From the NCBI GenBank assembly GCA_963682175.1, contig OY821775.1, forward strand, positions 35,524,053 to 35,588,052: a DNA stretch of 64,000 bases. Reading direction: 5' to 3'. The DNA is from Triglochin maritima. Lineage: Eukaryota; Streptophyta; Magnoliopsida; Alismatales; Juncaginaceae. The translations under genes and the position numbers were made by a program. The notes beneath the pieces are model-generated. The model was not told the origin of the DNA, did no database searches, and was given only the letters and a program-made list of their open reading frames with translations. Below are positions 20,930 through 32,439 of this stretch, in pieces (the first letter of the stretch is position 1; the number at the start of each line of letters is the position of its first letter).

Positions 20930-22325
20930 TATCCATTATCTTGAATCTAAACAATGCTACGTAATGATTTTTATGTTCAAGTTTCAGGAATAAATAGGTT
21001 TGGGAGGAAGAGACTCAAAAAAGACTTAAAAGCAAGGAAAATAACTGAATTGCTGGACTTATGGACTAAGATGCAAGAGAGAAGGACCCGGATGTAAACC
21101 AAAAGGATCAATGAGCAAATCAAGAAGCTCACACCATCATGAGTACTATTTTGGCAATTAAATCCGAGCGCAAACATCCAAAACAAAATGGGGTTCATCA
21201 AACATCAAGAAATGAAGCCAGAAACGAGCCACCGAAATACAGACACGCTCAAACAATTCTTGACTGCCAATTTGTTGTCCCAGACTGCCAATTGGGGTCC
21301 AAATTGGTCCAAACAATTCATGGTTTCATCGGGTCGTGTATTCTGTTGTTTTATGTCCATTTATAGTATGTGTTTAGTCCCATACCGGGGGATTGTCCCC
21401 GATTGCCTTTTTCTATGACTATAAATAGAACTCTTCCTTCTCCTTTGTATTCACCTATTGCTTGGTGGTATTCTCTGTACTTAGAGTAAGCCTTGGAGCA
21501 AAACTCAAGTGGAGAAGAATTTACCTATTGCTTGGTGGCATTCTCTGTATTTTTAGTTTGTTTTAATGTTGTCTTCTCTTTTAATTCTTGCATGCATGCT
21601 TAGTTTAATTTCTATTTGTTTTCTTTTCTTAATTAGTAGTGAGTAGTTTCATCCCCCTTTGGGGGTGGAGCTAATGTACATATATGTTTGTGATGTTTGT
21701 ATGTTTGATGAATTTTTGATTTTGTAGACTTGCATGTTTGTATGTTCGTTGGGGGTATTTTAATCATCTACACGTTGGGGGATTCTTGATGGGTTTTGCC
21801 ATAATATTTAGACACTTCCCATGCATTTTTTTCTCATGTTTATTGACTGAAATTTCCGGTTGAATATGTTACATGTTAGTTATGTGTTTGTATTTGTGTT
21901 CGCTTGCTTAATTGATTGAAGAAACTTTGCTTTGATGGGTTTTGCCATAACATTTAGACATTTCCCATGCTTAGATTTGTTATTCACATGAGTTCCTGGT
22001 TTTTGACGAGTTGCCATAACATTTAGACACCTCTCATGCTGAGCCTAGTCTTATGCTAATCAAGTAGTAATTGTCGATACGTTGTGTGAATGGATTTATA
22101 GGTTTTGCCACATCTTTAGACACTTCCTATGCATGAAGATACACACAACACACACACATACATGCTTACATGCGTCATCCATCGCTTATTTCACTTCATA
22201 TGTGCACACACTCCACCCCTTATGGGGTTTCTTTTCCTGAACTTTATCTTGCTTTTGATTTCTCTCACTTTCGTTTTCCTTATTGGATGCTTGCTAGTTT
22301 AGTGTAGTTTAGCTAGTGTAACTTA
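20930..22325 (+). mobile_element. Plus-strand gypsy LTR fragment
   Basis: Collinear with the split LTR at 34958-35533 and about 54680-55604: TTTGTGTTTTATATCC, CTACGTAATG, the GACTATAAATAG TATA box near 21418, TTGGTGGTATTCTCT, CCCCCTTTGGGGGTGGAG and repeated TTTAGACACTTCCCATGC units. The extreme start and the last ~150 bp of U5 are missing. It lies between two CACTA subterminal fragments ending GTGTAACTCATA and starting GTGTAACTTATAG. Confidence 0.8.
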
Positions 22326-22775
22326 TAGATATTATAGATATTATGTACCGACAAGACACATTTGTTAGTGTAACTTATAGATATTCCTCATTAAGTAACT
22401 TTATCTTGCTTTTGATTTCTCTCCGTTGGTGTAACTTATAGATATTATGTACCGACAAGACACATTTGTTAGTGTAGATGTCATTCCATCGGAGTATATA
22501 TTTGTAAGTTTACTATACACTAATGGATATGTCCATCGGTGATGAACACTAACAGAACATCCGTCATTGCGTATCTGTCGGTGTTATCCGATATGACGAA
22601 ACAACGCAAAAACATTTGTGGGAAATTTCATGCCAAAATGAAGTTCAACGGCCCCATTACGTCGGTATATCCATCACAATTGCACAACACCGTCGTAAGA
22701 TGTGCTGACGGATACATTTCCGTCGGTGTAGACCTACAGCGACGAACGTCGGTGTTTTCCTGTACTGTAGTAGTG
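22326..22775 (+). mobile_element. CACTA subterminal array and 3' terminus
   Basis: Repeated units GTGTAACTTATAGATATTAT, ACCGACAAGACACATTTG, TCCGTCATTGCG and TTTCCGTCGGTGTAGA end in TTTTCCTGTACTGTAGTAGTG. The last bases 22762-22775 are the complement of a CACTACTACAGTAC terminus. There is no coding content; the ORF at 22539 is not credible. The rest of the element is missing. Confidence 0.75.
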
Positions 22776-22901
22776 CTCTACTTTTTTCGCCCATGACTCT
22801 TCATCCTTCTCTTTCTCCTCCTCATTCTTCCTCCTCGCTTCTTCTTCGCCCAAGAAGGACAGATTCATCATTTTGTTCTCTTAAATATCATGTAAGATGA
22901 T
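22776..22901. other. Spacer between two CACTA ends
   Basis: Pyrimidine-rich sequence (CTTCTCCTCC runs), no feature seen. It separates one right-hand terminus (22775) from one left-hand terminus (22902). Confidence 0.4.
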
Positions 22902-23100
22902 CACTACAAGAGTTGTGGTTAAAAGGACACATATGTCGTTTAGAAGACTGGACTATTATTTGAGGACACTTTCTTATTTTAAATAACTAAAAAATCCTTT
23001 AAATGATACACTTTCTTATTAAAGGATACTACGAGCTTAAAGGACACTACGAGTATAAAGGACATCTGAGTCGTTTAAAGGACTTGGTTATGGGTTTAAA
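22902..23100 (+). repeat. CACTA-type left terminus with TTAAAGGACAC repeats
   Basis: Starts CACTACAAGAGTTGTGGTTA. It is followed by AAAAGGACACATATGTC, TTAAAGGACACTACGAG and TATAAAGGACATCTGAG units. This is the best anchor showing that the TTTAAAGGACA repeat family belongs to a CACTA element. The matching right end was not found in the window. Confidence 0.65.
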
Positions 23101-24470
23101 AGAATATACTAGTAGATTGATATAGAATTCTGTGGCTTCAAACTGGGATGTTGAGGCACCTTCAGTAGGTGTTCTTATGCTCTCATCTCCAAGATCTTTA
23201 TTTCTTTTCCCTACAGGAGAAGGTGGATCTGCTAGTGTGTATTGGGTACTCTGGGGAAAGGTAAATTTTGCGTTCTGCATTGATTTATCTTTCTAGAATT
23301 GTTTTTCTTTTATGTTCTCAGCCATTTTTTGATTGACACCTCTTTGTTGGTTTTCTTTGCCTTCAACCACCTTAATTTTATTTTGGTGAAGTCCACCATA
23401 TCTTATAGTGGATCTCTTGGTATTTCGTTGGTGCGAACGGTTATTATTTGAGGATCTATGTCTCATTGAATGTTGTATATTCTTTGTTCGCTGGTTGTGT
23501 TAGGGTGAACTTGTTCGTTAACTTCACCTGTCTGTACATATTCAGGTTGTTGTGGCTCCCCTAAGTGTTTGACTTCCACTTGTCCACTGCCTATTTTTTG
23601 GATGGTGACGCCTTGCATTCCCAGTGTTTTAAGCACCATCCCTAACCCAAGAAACGAAATCCATGCACTCACTCTTGGAATGCAAGGTGGCCTTGCATTC
23701 TCAATAGTTAACTTCTCACACAGCCATAAATGCAACAATTTGTCAATATTTTGTGTCATGGAAACCTATTAAAAACATAAAATGTTTTTGCAAATATTCA
23801 AATCTGAATTCTTCTACCTGAAGTATAGGTACACATCCATCAACATTCCCTTTCTTTTGGGTAAGGTTGCCTGACAATTTCCTTTTCTTCAGTTCTATAC
23901 GGGCTTTTATTATGCCAGCATCCAGGTACTCAAAAACTGGCTCTGCCCAGGCATATTTTCTCATGTCTTCAGTCTTTCAACAGAAGACATTGACCATTCC
24001 TCCGCTCTATTTGTGTCATCACAAAACAAGAATGTAGTAAAAGGAAGATAGATCAGTAGTTTGACATATTCAATGTCATCTCCTCTTTCTCTGGCCTCCC
24101 TCACATGTATCTTCAATTCCTTCTTCTGCAATCTCTGACCAACTTGTTTGGTCAATTTGTTTTTACTTATGTCGACTGGCATTACTCCCTTTCCAAGTCC
24201 TAACATGACTGCCACATTGGTGGTGTTGAATTTCAGAAGTATATTACCTATCCTGAACCCACCTTCTTCCACCTCAACATTTTAAATCACGAAGTCAAGG
24301 ATGCTATTGTTAGTAGTGATTCTTTGCATACTCAAGAATTTAGCGAGAGGTGTCTCTTGTAATATCACCAGTTGGTTGTCAGTAAAGAGTGGATTTAACT
24401 TCTCAAATGATGCCCACGTACAGTTCGACGGTTGAAAGTAATTGAAATTATGCAATATAAACATTTTCTT
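23047..24470 (-). pseudogene. Transposon ORF resembling plant mobile domain/DUF1985-type proteins
   Basis: Read on minus through three frames, 24464 to about 23460. It starts MFILHNFNYFQPSNCTWASF, with DNQLVILQETPLAKFLSMQR. Next comes FRIGNILLKFNTTNVAVMLG with LGKGVMPVD (24260-24170), then ERGDDIEYVKLLIYLPFTTF. After that are KYAWAEPVFEYLDAGIIKAR and VDGCVPILQVEEFRFEYLQK (23960-23790), and a tail with WISFLGLGMVLKTLGMQG. The pattern (start, IGN..LLKF...VA.MLGL, YAW..PVFEYL, GCVPILQVEEF) resembles plant mobile domain/DUF1985 ORFs carried by CACTA and Mutator-like elements. The assignment is from pattern memory only. It lies next to the CACTA terminus at 22902. Confidence 0.55.
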
Positions 24471-24514
24471 TCATTAACGTAAAAAGACTTAAAGGACACA
24501 CCAGACCTTAATAA

Positions 24515-25808
24515 GGGGGTGTTTGTGCACAAGAATTCTGGGAGTCAAAAGGAAAGCAATGGAAAGCAGAATTCTGGCCTTTCTATCTGTAACGAGAATA
24601 TGATGGATTTCAAATTCTGTTATTTGTGCATATTACTAGAATTTACTATAAAATGAAAAAACAATGTCATTTTGTTATAGGTATTTACAAATAATGCAGG
24701 AGATAAATAAAGATTAAACCAAATACAAATAAATAATATAAGAACACAAACATAAATAATTAAACATAATGTTTTCATCTAGTCAAATGTGACAAAAAAT
24801 AAAAATACAATTCAATAAAAAAATTCTCAGTTTGCTCCTTCAAGAAGAGTTCACTTTTCGGTCACATGCAATGTCGATATAAGAGAGGAGTTAGTCTCAT
24901 TCTAAGAAACTCAAATTACGAATGATAAAATACAATTCAATTTCAAATCAAACATGGAATCACAAGTTGGAACCACCAAATGGAATTTATTTTTGTTATC
25001 GTCAATAACATATGAGAGCAAGGAAGAACGGAGAAAATTATTTTTAGACAATATATAGTAAACTTTACACATCGTTATCAAGCTAGACCTGCCAATTTTT
25101 TGTTGTAATGAAATGAGCATGTGAACACAATTTTCAAAAGAACATTTGAAATGACTATTTCAGACATTGATGGTTTTGTTTTTACAAATACTGCAATGAG
25201 CGTAAGAGTTGGTGAAGATCTCACAACATTTTCTCAATCTTTTCAACCTTTTCCATATTTTTAATATAAGCAATGAAGGTGATTAAGAAAATTCTCGCAC
25301 CACCCAGATTCAACATAAGGAAGTACCAAACATAGAAAAATAACTCCAAACGAACATATTAAACACATCGATATAAATACCTATATTAAGGGGAATTTGA
25401 GGAAGGTAATATGGCACATGCGTATTCAACCTTCTTCAAAAGAAAAATACCAATTCACTTTTTGTTATTTGTTCAAGAATATAGAATTACCACAACCAAA
25501 TACACTCTTTGTAGATAAACAATGATTTATACCAACCAGAGAAGACATCACCGATGGTGGTCGTAGGGGATGAGACCGGGCAGGAGAGGTTGGGGGTGGG
25601 AGGTTGAGAGGGCTGAAGAGAAGGCATCGTCGGGGGGGATGTGGTAGGGCTGGTGAGAGTCTGATGGAGGGGGTGACGTTTTCACTACTCCAAATAACCC
25701 CCTAAATTTTCACTTTTCCAAGATATGCACAAACATAGGGAAAAAACTGGGTCAAATCATCAGAGGGAAAACATTTCTTTTCTATTGGATTCTAATTGCA
25801 CAGACCCC
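24515..25808 (-). mobile_element. Putative TIR DNA transposon, about 1.3 kb
   Basis: The left end GGGGGTGTTTGTGCACAAG and the right end (complement) GGGGTCTGTGCAATTAG are imperfect inverted repeats. They sit inside the TTTAAAGGAC repeat region, which continues on both sides. A G-rich stretch at 25560-25675 reads on minus as a short proline/serine-rich start (MPSLQPSQPPTPN), perhaps exon 1 of a lost transposase. No target duplication is convincing (TAAG versus GATT), so superfamily (PIF/Harbinger or hAT) is open. Confidence 0.45.
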
Positions 25809-26259
25809 GATTGTCCTCCACTATTTAAAGGACCTCGACAAACTTAACACGACCACACCTTGGTGGTCGAAAGTTTTGGACTTCCATGTTTGATGCCATT
25901 TCTTCGGTTTTGGTTTTTTGTTGGGGTCGGTAATTGGGTGTAGTGGAGGAAGATATACGATACGTTTTTAAAGATAAAGGTAGTTCTTTGAAAACTTGCA
26001 GTTTAGCCTAGTTTTGTTGTTATGGAAAAATCATTCCCGCCACTTTTTTGGGAAACTAACAGATTCCCACTCTATCGGAGAACAAATTTTGAATTCATTT
26101 CAAAAATCCAAAACAAATCCTCAAAATTGGTTGACATGGCTGGTGAGTGGTTACACGGTGCCCATGTATGAGTCTTCTTGCAAACATCCTTTTGTATCAT
26201 TCCATGTAGGCTTGTGGTTTAAGGACCCTTTCAAGTTTTAAAGAACATACTCGTGTGCT
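25809..26259. other. CACTA-like spacer, no gene
   Basis: Continues the TTTAAAGGACCT repeat region (25830) and ends with TTGTGGTTTAAGGACCCTTTC at about 26212-26236. That motif also closes the subterminal blocks at 5790 and 6890. No credible coding sequence. Confidence 0.45.
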
Positions 26260-26680
26260 TTAAATAAAATACACATCTTTATGGTGTTATTCGTGTTTGT
26301 GTCTATTACATAAATAATATATCAAACATCCACTTATTAATTGTATTACAAGTTACAATCTTACACAAAAACTTAATTGTGTAAAAAAAATCCAATCAAT
26401 ATTCTGGAATTTCATCCTTCGCTAAAACAATTCATAGAATTCACTAACTTCTTGTTGCATATAATTTTGTTTTGTCTTACATTGACCATTCTAGCACAAT
26501 ATTTCCCAAGCAAATGTCTTATAATGACAGAATACATTTTGGTTGTTCGAACTTGTGACTCTAGTTAGGGGTTTCAGGGACCGAATGGGTTTGGGGGACC
26601 ACATACAATAATAGGTTTCAGTTACTTTCCGACTAAAGGAAAATTGGACGTGGATTCCTAGGAGTGCAGATAGAAGTGGA
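26260..26680 (+). repeat. Diverged direct repeat, copy 1 of 3
   Basis: Collinear with 29955-30280 and, for its last part, with 32445-32570. Shared blocks are TTACAATCTTACAC, TTGTCTTACATTGACCATTCT, and the stretch TGTCTTATAATGACAGAAT...TTTTGGTTGTTCGAAC. It lies just left of the plus-strand transposon ORF at 26992, with another copy just right of it. Confidence 0.6.
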
Positions 26681-27349
26681 ACAACCCCCTTCCATGGACG
26701 TTTGTTCCAAAATTCCATAAGCAAATTTGGAATTCGTCGTCCACACGATTTGGAGGACTGAAGCGGTTGTGATCAACTGAGGTGATGCAGAATTTAGCCA
26801 TTAGAGCACCCCCAATGGTCACCCACACCATTAATGGATGACCGGTGGCTGCAAATTTCTGAATTCGCCCTTGATGATTTTTATATAAACAAGTCCCCAT
26901 TCCCTCTTTTTGTCATTTATTTTCTACAAACATTGTAAACTATTTCTTCTACTCAAATTCTTCCAATCCTTACTATCTTCACATCATTTCAATGGCTCCT
27001 AAGAAGGTTCTTGCCTCAAATAATGCGACGACCCCAACTAAGAAATCGACCAAGAAGGAAGGCAAGAAGCAGGGTCCCTCTAGCGAAGAAAAGTCGTCTT
27101 AATCTAGACATCCTATCCACCTCGATGACAACAATGGACAAAATTCCTGAAGGGCTCTTTCCTTACTTGGCATCCTACATCTTCATCCACCAAAAGGTAG
27201 AGCGGCACTTTATATCGATTAGCAGTGCCAACCCTACTCCGGAGTGGAAGATCGTTAATAACGTTTTACTAATTAACCGTAAGTGCATGACCATCAGTGA
27301 AGACCTTCGAGTGAGTGAAGTCATGTGGGAAATAATGATGGAAGAATAG

Positions 27350-28246
27350 ATTATTATACTACTACTGAAAAAATTATTATACTAAGAACGCAAAACAAAC
27401 TAGATTACGATGCAAATGGAAACTAAAGAAATTCAGCAAACGATATGCAACGAAATATGGATGAACCCCTAACGGGTGGAGTGTGTGCACATATGAGGTG
27501 ACACAAGTGATGAATGACGGATGTAAGAATGTATGTGTATCTGTGTCAAGTATGTGTCTTCATGCATATGAAGTGTATACAAATTTGACAAGACCTATCA
27601 CTCCATTCACACAACATATTAGCAATTACTACTTGACTATCAAAAGACGAGGCTCAGCATGAGAAGTGTCTAAAATTATGGCAAGACTTGTCAAAAACCA
27701 AGAACTCATGTGAGAACAAGGCATGGGAGCTCTCTGAATCTTATTCCAAACCCATCAAAACAAAGTTTTTCAATCAATCGAGCGAGCAAACACTAATACA
27801 ATCACACAACTAACATGTAGCATACCCAACAATAGATTTCAGCAAATAAGCATGAGGAAACCAAGCATCAGAAATGTTTGAAATGTATGGAAAAACCCCA
27901 AAAAAACCGTCCAACATTTAGATGATTAAAACAAACCCGATGAACATACAAACATTCAAGTCTACACAATCAAAATTCGTCAAACATCAAAACCTCAAAA
28001 CATAAATGTGCATCATCTCCACCTACAAAAAAGGATGGGGGATGGAAGTACTCACGAAATATGAAGAATATATTATTATTGCAAAAGAAAAACATTCTAA
28101 TCTAACAACAAGAAAAGAGAGAAACTAAAAATAGAACTATTTTATTAAAATATAAGAGACATTACAATTTCTACCAAGAGAGCTTCCTCCCTTCCAGCAG
28201 AATTCGAAGTTCTCAAGAGGAGAAGAAGGAAAAAATTGCAAGAAGA

Positions 28247-28306
<60 letters not shown>

Positions 28307-28711
28307 CACCAGCCAGCTTTCCATTTTGTTGCAAAAACAAATCCAACCGACGGAAACAATTCAAGTGCAATCTTCTCCCTTAATCACTTCCCAAAATCAG
28401 CTTTTTATCTTTTGCCTTTTCCTTTTATGCGTGGGATTTTGCATGGATTTTGTTTGAAAATTTTAATCTTGGAATATTGCATTCATGCCTTCCATTTTCA
28501 TTGGTCCAAAGCATGCACGCCTAATTTCATGCACGTCCAAAAAACTATCGCAACTCAGCCCTTTCTTCCGGCTTTTAAATCTTTTTCGCTCTTATGCTTC
28601 TTTTTACCTACTTATTCCCGAAATAATATTAAAACAACCCGAGTAGCACAAATATGGGGTGAAATAATAGATATATAGCATGAATGGACTACATGATATG
28701 CCACTAATCAA
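27350..28711 (-). mobile_element. Gypsy LTR fragment inside the transposon ORF
   Basis: Minus-strand LTR with CCCCTAACGGGTGGAGTGTG, repeated AAGTGTCTAAAATTATGGC units, a CTCCACCTACAAAAAAGGATGG-like block and a start TGATTAGTGGCATATCATG (complement of 28693-28711). U5 is missing on the left. It breaks the ORF between about 27349 and 28712. Confidence 0.72.
28249..28305. repeat. (AT)n microsatellite
   Basis: About 28 uninterrupted AT units inside the LTR, where related LTRs have a TATA-like segment. The IYIYIY ORFs on both strands come from it. Confidence 0.98.
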
Positions 28712-29579
28712 TCGTAATTAAAGATCTCAAGGAAAATGGCCTCTCAACTTTTCTCGCCAAAGAACATCTGGGTCACTTCTTCCAACACAAGCTTCAAGTA
28801 AAATTTTCCTCCAAAGATTGTCTACGATTTTGTGCCAACCTTGTAGAAATCACCGCTCATGATGGCACTCAGAAGGCCCTCCCATCCAAAATCAACGGTA
28901 TTTCTTTCACTCTCACCGCCTCAGTACTTGTTGGGGAGATCACCAGTCTCCCAAGCATCGGAGACGACATCTATGACTTGAAATGGGACGTGGTATGTGT
29001 CTCCATCGACTAATTCGTCAATGTTACCAAACCAATGGTGCCACCACAACAAAAGCTCTTTGTCACTCATCTACCAATCATTGGTAAAGTCATTTTCCGA
29101 TTCATCTCCTACAATCTTTTCGTTCGCAAAAGTCATCAAGATGAACTCGGTCATCAAATGATGAAATGCTTATTAAATCTTGCAACAAAGAAATTACAAA
29201 TGCTCAATCTTTGTCTCCCAATCTAACCGAACCCACGATTGACCCAAGATTGGATCCGAAATCGGCTCATGGTCCTCGATGCTATTCTCGCCCTCAATGG
29301 CCATCCGGTTTGGATGCTCAATGAAATCAACCCTCATGGGCTTATCAACTTTAGAGGAGTGTGGATAGGAATTGGCATGATATCCAAGAAGTTTCTGGGC
29401 TAGTGGATTGTAACTATCGAGGAATAGAAGAGCTTAATGATGATTTCCATGCTTTCCTGTTGACGACATCGAATTTGCTAAACAAAATCAACAACCAAAT
29501 TCGTGTGGTTGGAGATTCTCACCAAACATTCATCGATTCGCAAAATGAGATCATGGATATCCTTCACAAATGTTGAGAA

Positions 29580-29954
29580 AGGAATAGGAAACGTGAGCAT
29601 GTATTACTAGGAGTGCACAAACAACCCCTATCCACTGAGTCAAACTGAATCTATAAGTCAATAGGGCCTAACTCGAAAAAACTAACTATATTCAAGATAG
29701 GTAGATGAATATATTGATCATAAAATACACAAAATGAAATCTCTTACCAAACTATTACTTTGTCCAATGTTCCATTATATGGTTTATTTACTTCTTGATT
29801 GTCTACGTGATGTTGCATGGTCATTTGATGTTGCAAAATTGCATTTCAATTGACTACTCACTTAATATTTAATCATGTGAATTACCTGTAGCAATCGTGC
29901 ATTAATACTCGTATTTGACTATTCATGTTCTCAAATGTACAATTAGTGGTGGTG
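29580..29954. other. Spacer, nothing recognised
   Basis: AT-rich, between the broken ORF and the second direct-repeat copy. No coding or structural feature could be supported. Confidence 0.4.
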
Positions 29955-32240
29955 TACTATTGAATCTTTATAGTGTTAATTGTTCTTGTCCATATATCTA
30001 TATAAAACATACATTTATTAAAAAAATTACAACCTTACACTAAGAACTTAATCATGTATATTTTTTCCAATCCATATTATTTTTTAACTTGGTGTTGTAT
30101 AATCCTATGTTGTCTTAAATTGACCATTCTAATTCATAGCAAAATATTTGTCAAACATGTCTTATACTGACCGAATGCATTTCGATTGTCGGAACTGGTT
30201 ATTCTATTTTGGGAATTCAGCCGACTGAACATGGTTTGGGTGACCGTGTATCTATAATGTTTCTGTTGCTTTATGTTTCCGACAACAAATGTTGAGAAAG
30301 GAAAAGGATCAAAAGACGATAGTAAATCTTATGTTGAGAACTCAACAAATGTCAAAAAATTATAGCATATCCTTTTTAGGTTTCATTATGACAGGACAAA
30401 ACCTTTCTTTATACGGCATACAATATCATAGGCAGTATTGTGGTCAATTCATAGATCTTACCCTAGAAAGGATATCTCACATCTGTGACATAAGTTGGAA
30501 TCCATATCCACTTTTCCTTGAGAAAGAACCTTAGTGCTCTATAAAAGATGTAAGTCTCCTCTAAAAGAACTGGATTTCGGTGCAGTCCTTGGAAATTTGG
30601 AATCCATGCACAATTTTCCTTGTCAGCGTTTAAGGTCAGAAACTGAAAAAAAAATAACCTGACTGGAAAGTGGTCGATCGAACCCATTTGGGTTCATCGA
30701 AACGTGCTACAAGCACCACCAAACATATATCAGCCACTGAAAACCCTCATTAAGCAACAAACTCGTTCTTTAAAGGGCATACTTGAGGTTCAAAGTTGAG
30801 CATCATGTTTTAAAGGACATCTGTGTCCATTGGAGGGTAGGCTTCTCGTTTAAGGACTTTTTCGAGTTTCAAGGATAGACTCGTGCTTTAAAGGACACAT
30901 CAGCCATTTAAAGGACATACCCACCCTTTAAAAAACAAGTACCCTTTAAAGGATAGAATTCAATTTAAAGGACAAATTGGTGGTTTAAATCCAATGAACG
31001 AAAATGTCGCCAAAAAATCCAAGAAATAGGTCACACTAAAGACAAATAAAATAGGCATACCATGTGAGGACTTCTTAATGTGATTGGAAGTGACCTTTTT
31101 AGTACAACCTTATGGGGTCTATGAATTCCTCTTGTCGCTGGTCATATTTTGGTGTTGCCTGGCCTTCTTACTCCCACCTCTAGTACCATTTCAGTTTGTT
31201 TCCATCACGAACAAATGTCCTTCTAACACGACAATGATCACTACTCCAGCAATAATGACTATTACATAATCGGAGGACCCTTGGTAGACATAATCAACTT
31301 GGCACTGTCAAGAAGTTTGCAGATTATTGAGCTTAACCATATTATCTAGTGTGCTTGCCTAAGACATATCAGTCGAGCACTCACTTGGAGTGGATTTTAC
31401 GTTAGTTTGGTTTGCTATAAAACCTTTTTGATGTTAGATTGGGTTGTTAGAAAACCCTTTTGATGTTATATTGGTTTGGTAGAACTACCAAACAAATATG
31501 TGTAACTTAGATCTGTCTTCTTGTGAGAAATGCTTATCAACACTACCTCTGAGATGCTTATCAACACAACTTTCATTTTGGTCACCCTAACCTGTTGGCA
31601 TCTTAATGTCATGATTGAAGAGAAATAGAATAAATAGAATTAACATGTCACACAAGATTATCTACTGAATGTGTTTGTGAGTAAAATAAAAATTGTCACA
31701 AAAAAAACAACAGTACAAGAAATTTAAAAAAAACACCAAATCATAATTTAAAAGTTAATCTTCACTAGTGTCTTAAAAAACCATGACAATATGATAGAGA
31801 AGTACCATAAAACAATATAATAATGATTAACCATAACAATAGATCTTGTTAGATTAAATTTCTAAAATAAAATTTTAATCATTTCTAACAATTACTTTAA
31901 AATTTTGAAAATGAAAAAAATTGGTATAAAAGATGATATATTAATTTATTTTGTTATTGGTAAAATGTAAAAAAGGAGTTGGAGGAAAGAGAACAATTGC
32001 TTTGACATCAACATCTCTCTATAAAGATCATGGTTGAGAAGAGATGAAAGAGAAAGAGATTGTGGGATACTCTTAGTGTCATACTAATAAACTATAGCAT
32101 ATCCTTATTGAGTTTCATTATGATGGGACACAACACAACCTTTCATTACATAGTCTGTAATGTGTTCCATTCATAGTTCTTCTTGTGCAATTTGGGATGT
32201 GTATATGATAAAGGGATGTGAGTAATGAGAACCCTTACCA
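29955..32240 (+). repeat. Large direct duplication, unit 1
   Basis: From about 30160 it is collinear with 32440-34880. Shared blocks in order are the TTCTATTT..GGAATTC region, TTGAGAAAGGAAAA, TTATAGCATA...GACAGGACA, GGAATCCATATC, the TTTAAAGGAC repeats (30760-31000), TTATGGGGTCTA, CATCACGAACAAATG, TTGGGTTGTTAGAAAACCC, CTGTTGGCATCTTAA, GGTAAAATGTAAAAA, GAGAAAGAGATTGTGGGAT, and GATAAAGGGATGTG. Clear point changes and indels suggest an old duplication. The ORFs inside are not convincing. Confidence 0.75.
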
Positions 32241-32439
32241 TGACAATAGTCACAATATGTTACAAACTTGTACCATAAAACTACATAATAAAGAGTAACC
32301 ACAAGATTACTTCTTCTCAGATTAAATTCCAAAATTAATTTCTAATCAAATTTTAATTTACTGAATTTTTTAAAAGTGTCATTTAAATGAAATAAGTATC
32401 ATTTAAAAGAACAACCTTGTTATTTAAGGATTCTTTCGA

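Larger units (their letters stand above)
26992..29579 (+). pseudogene. Plant transposon protein ORF, split by an LTR
   Basis: The start ATG at 26992 gives a basic N-terminus (MAPKKVLASNNATTPTKKST) that stops at 27101. Shifted frames then give FPYLASYIFIHQKVERHF. A gypsy LTR (27350-28711) interrupts. After it, from 28740, the frame reads GLSTFLAKEHLGHFFQHKLQ, VYDLKWDVV-like residues, then after one stop PPQQKLFVTHLPIIGKVIF and FVRKSHQDELGHQMMK, ending with NDDFHAFLLTTSNLLNKIN. The layout resembles the 'putative plant transposon protein' family (basic MAPKK/R start, central conserved domain). A TATA-like TTTATATAAAC lies at 26878. Function is unknown; the assignment is tentative. Confidence 0.5.

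Noticed and set aside
28137..28457. ORFs with long IYIYIY runs
   Set aside because: Products of the (AT)n microsatellite.
31239..31248. CACTACTCC (also at 33570) as a CACTA terminus
   Set aside because: It lies inside the duplicated unit with continuous homology on both sides and no change in sequence character.
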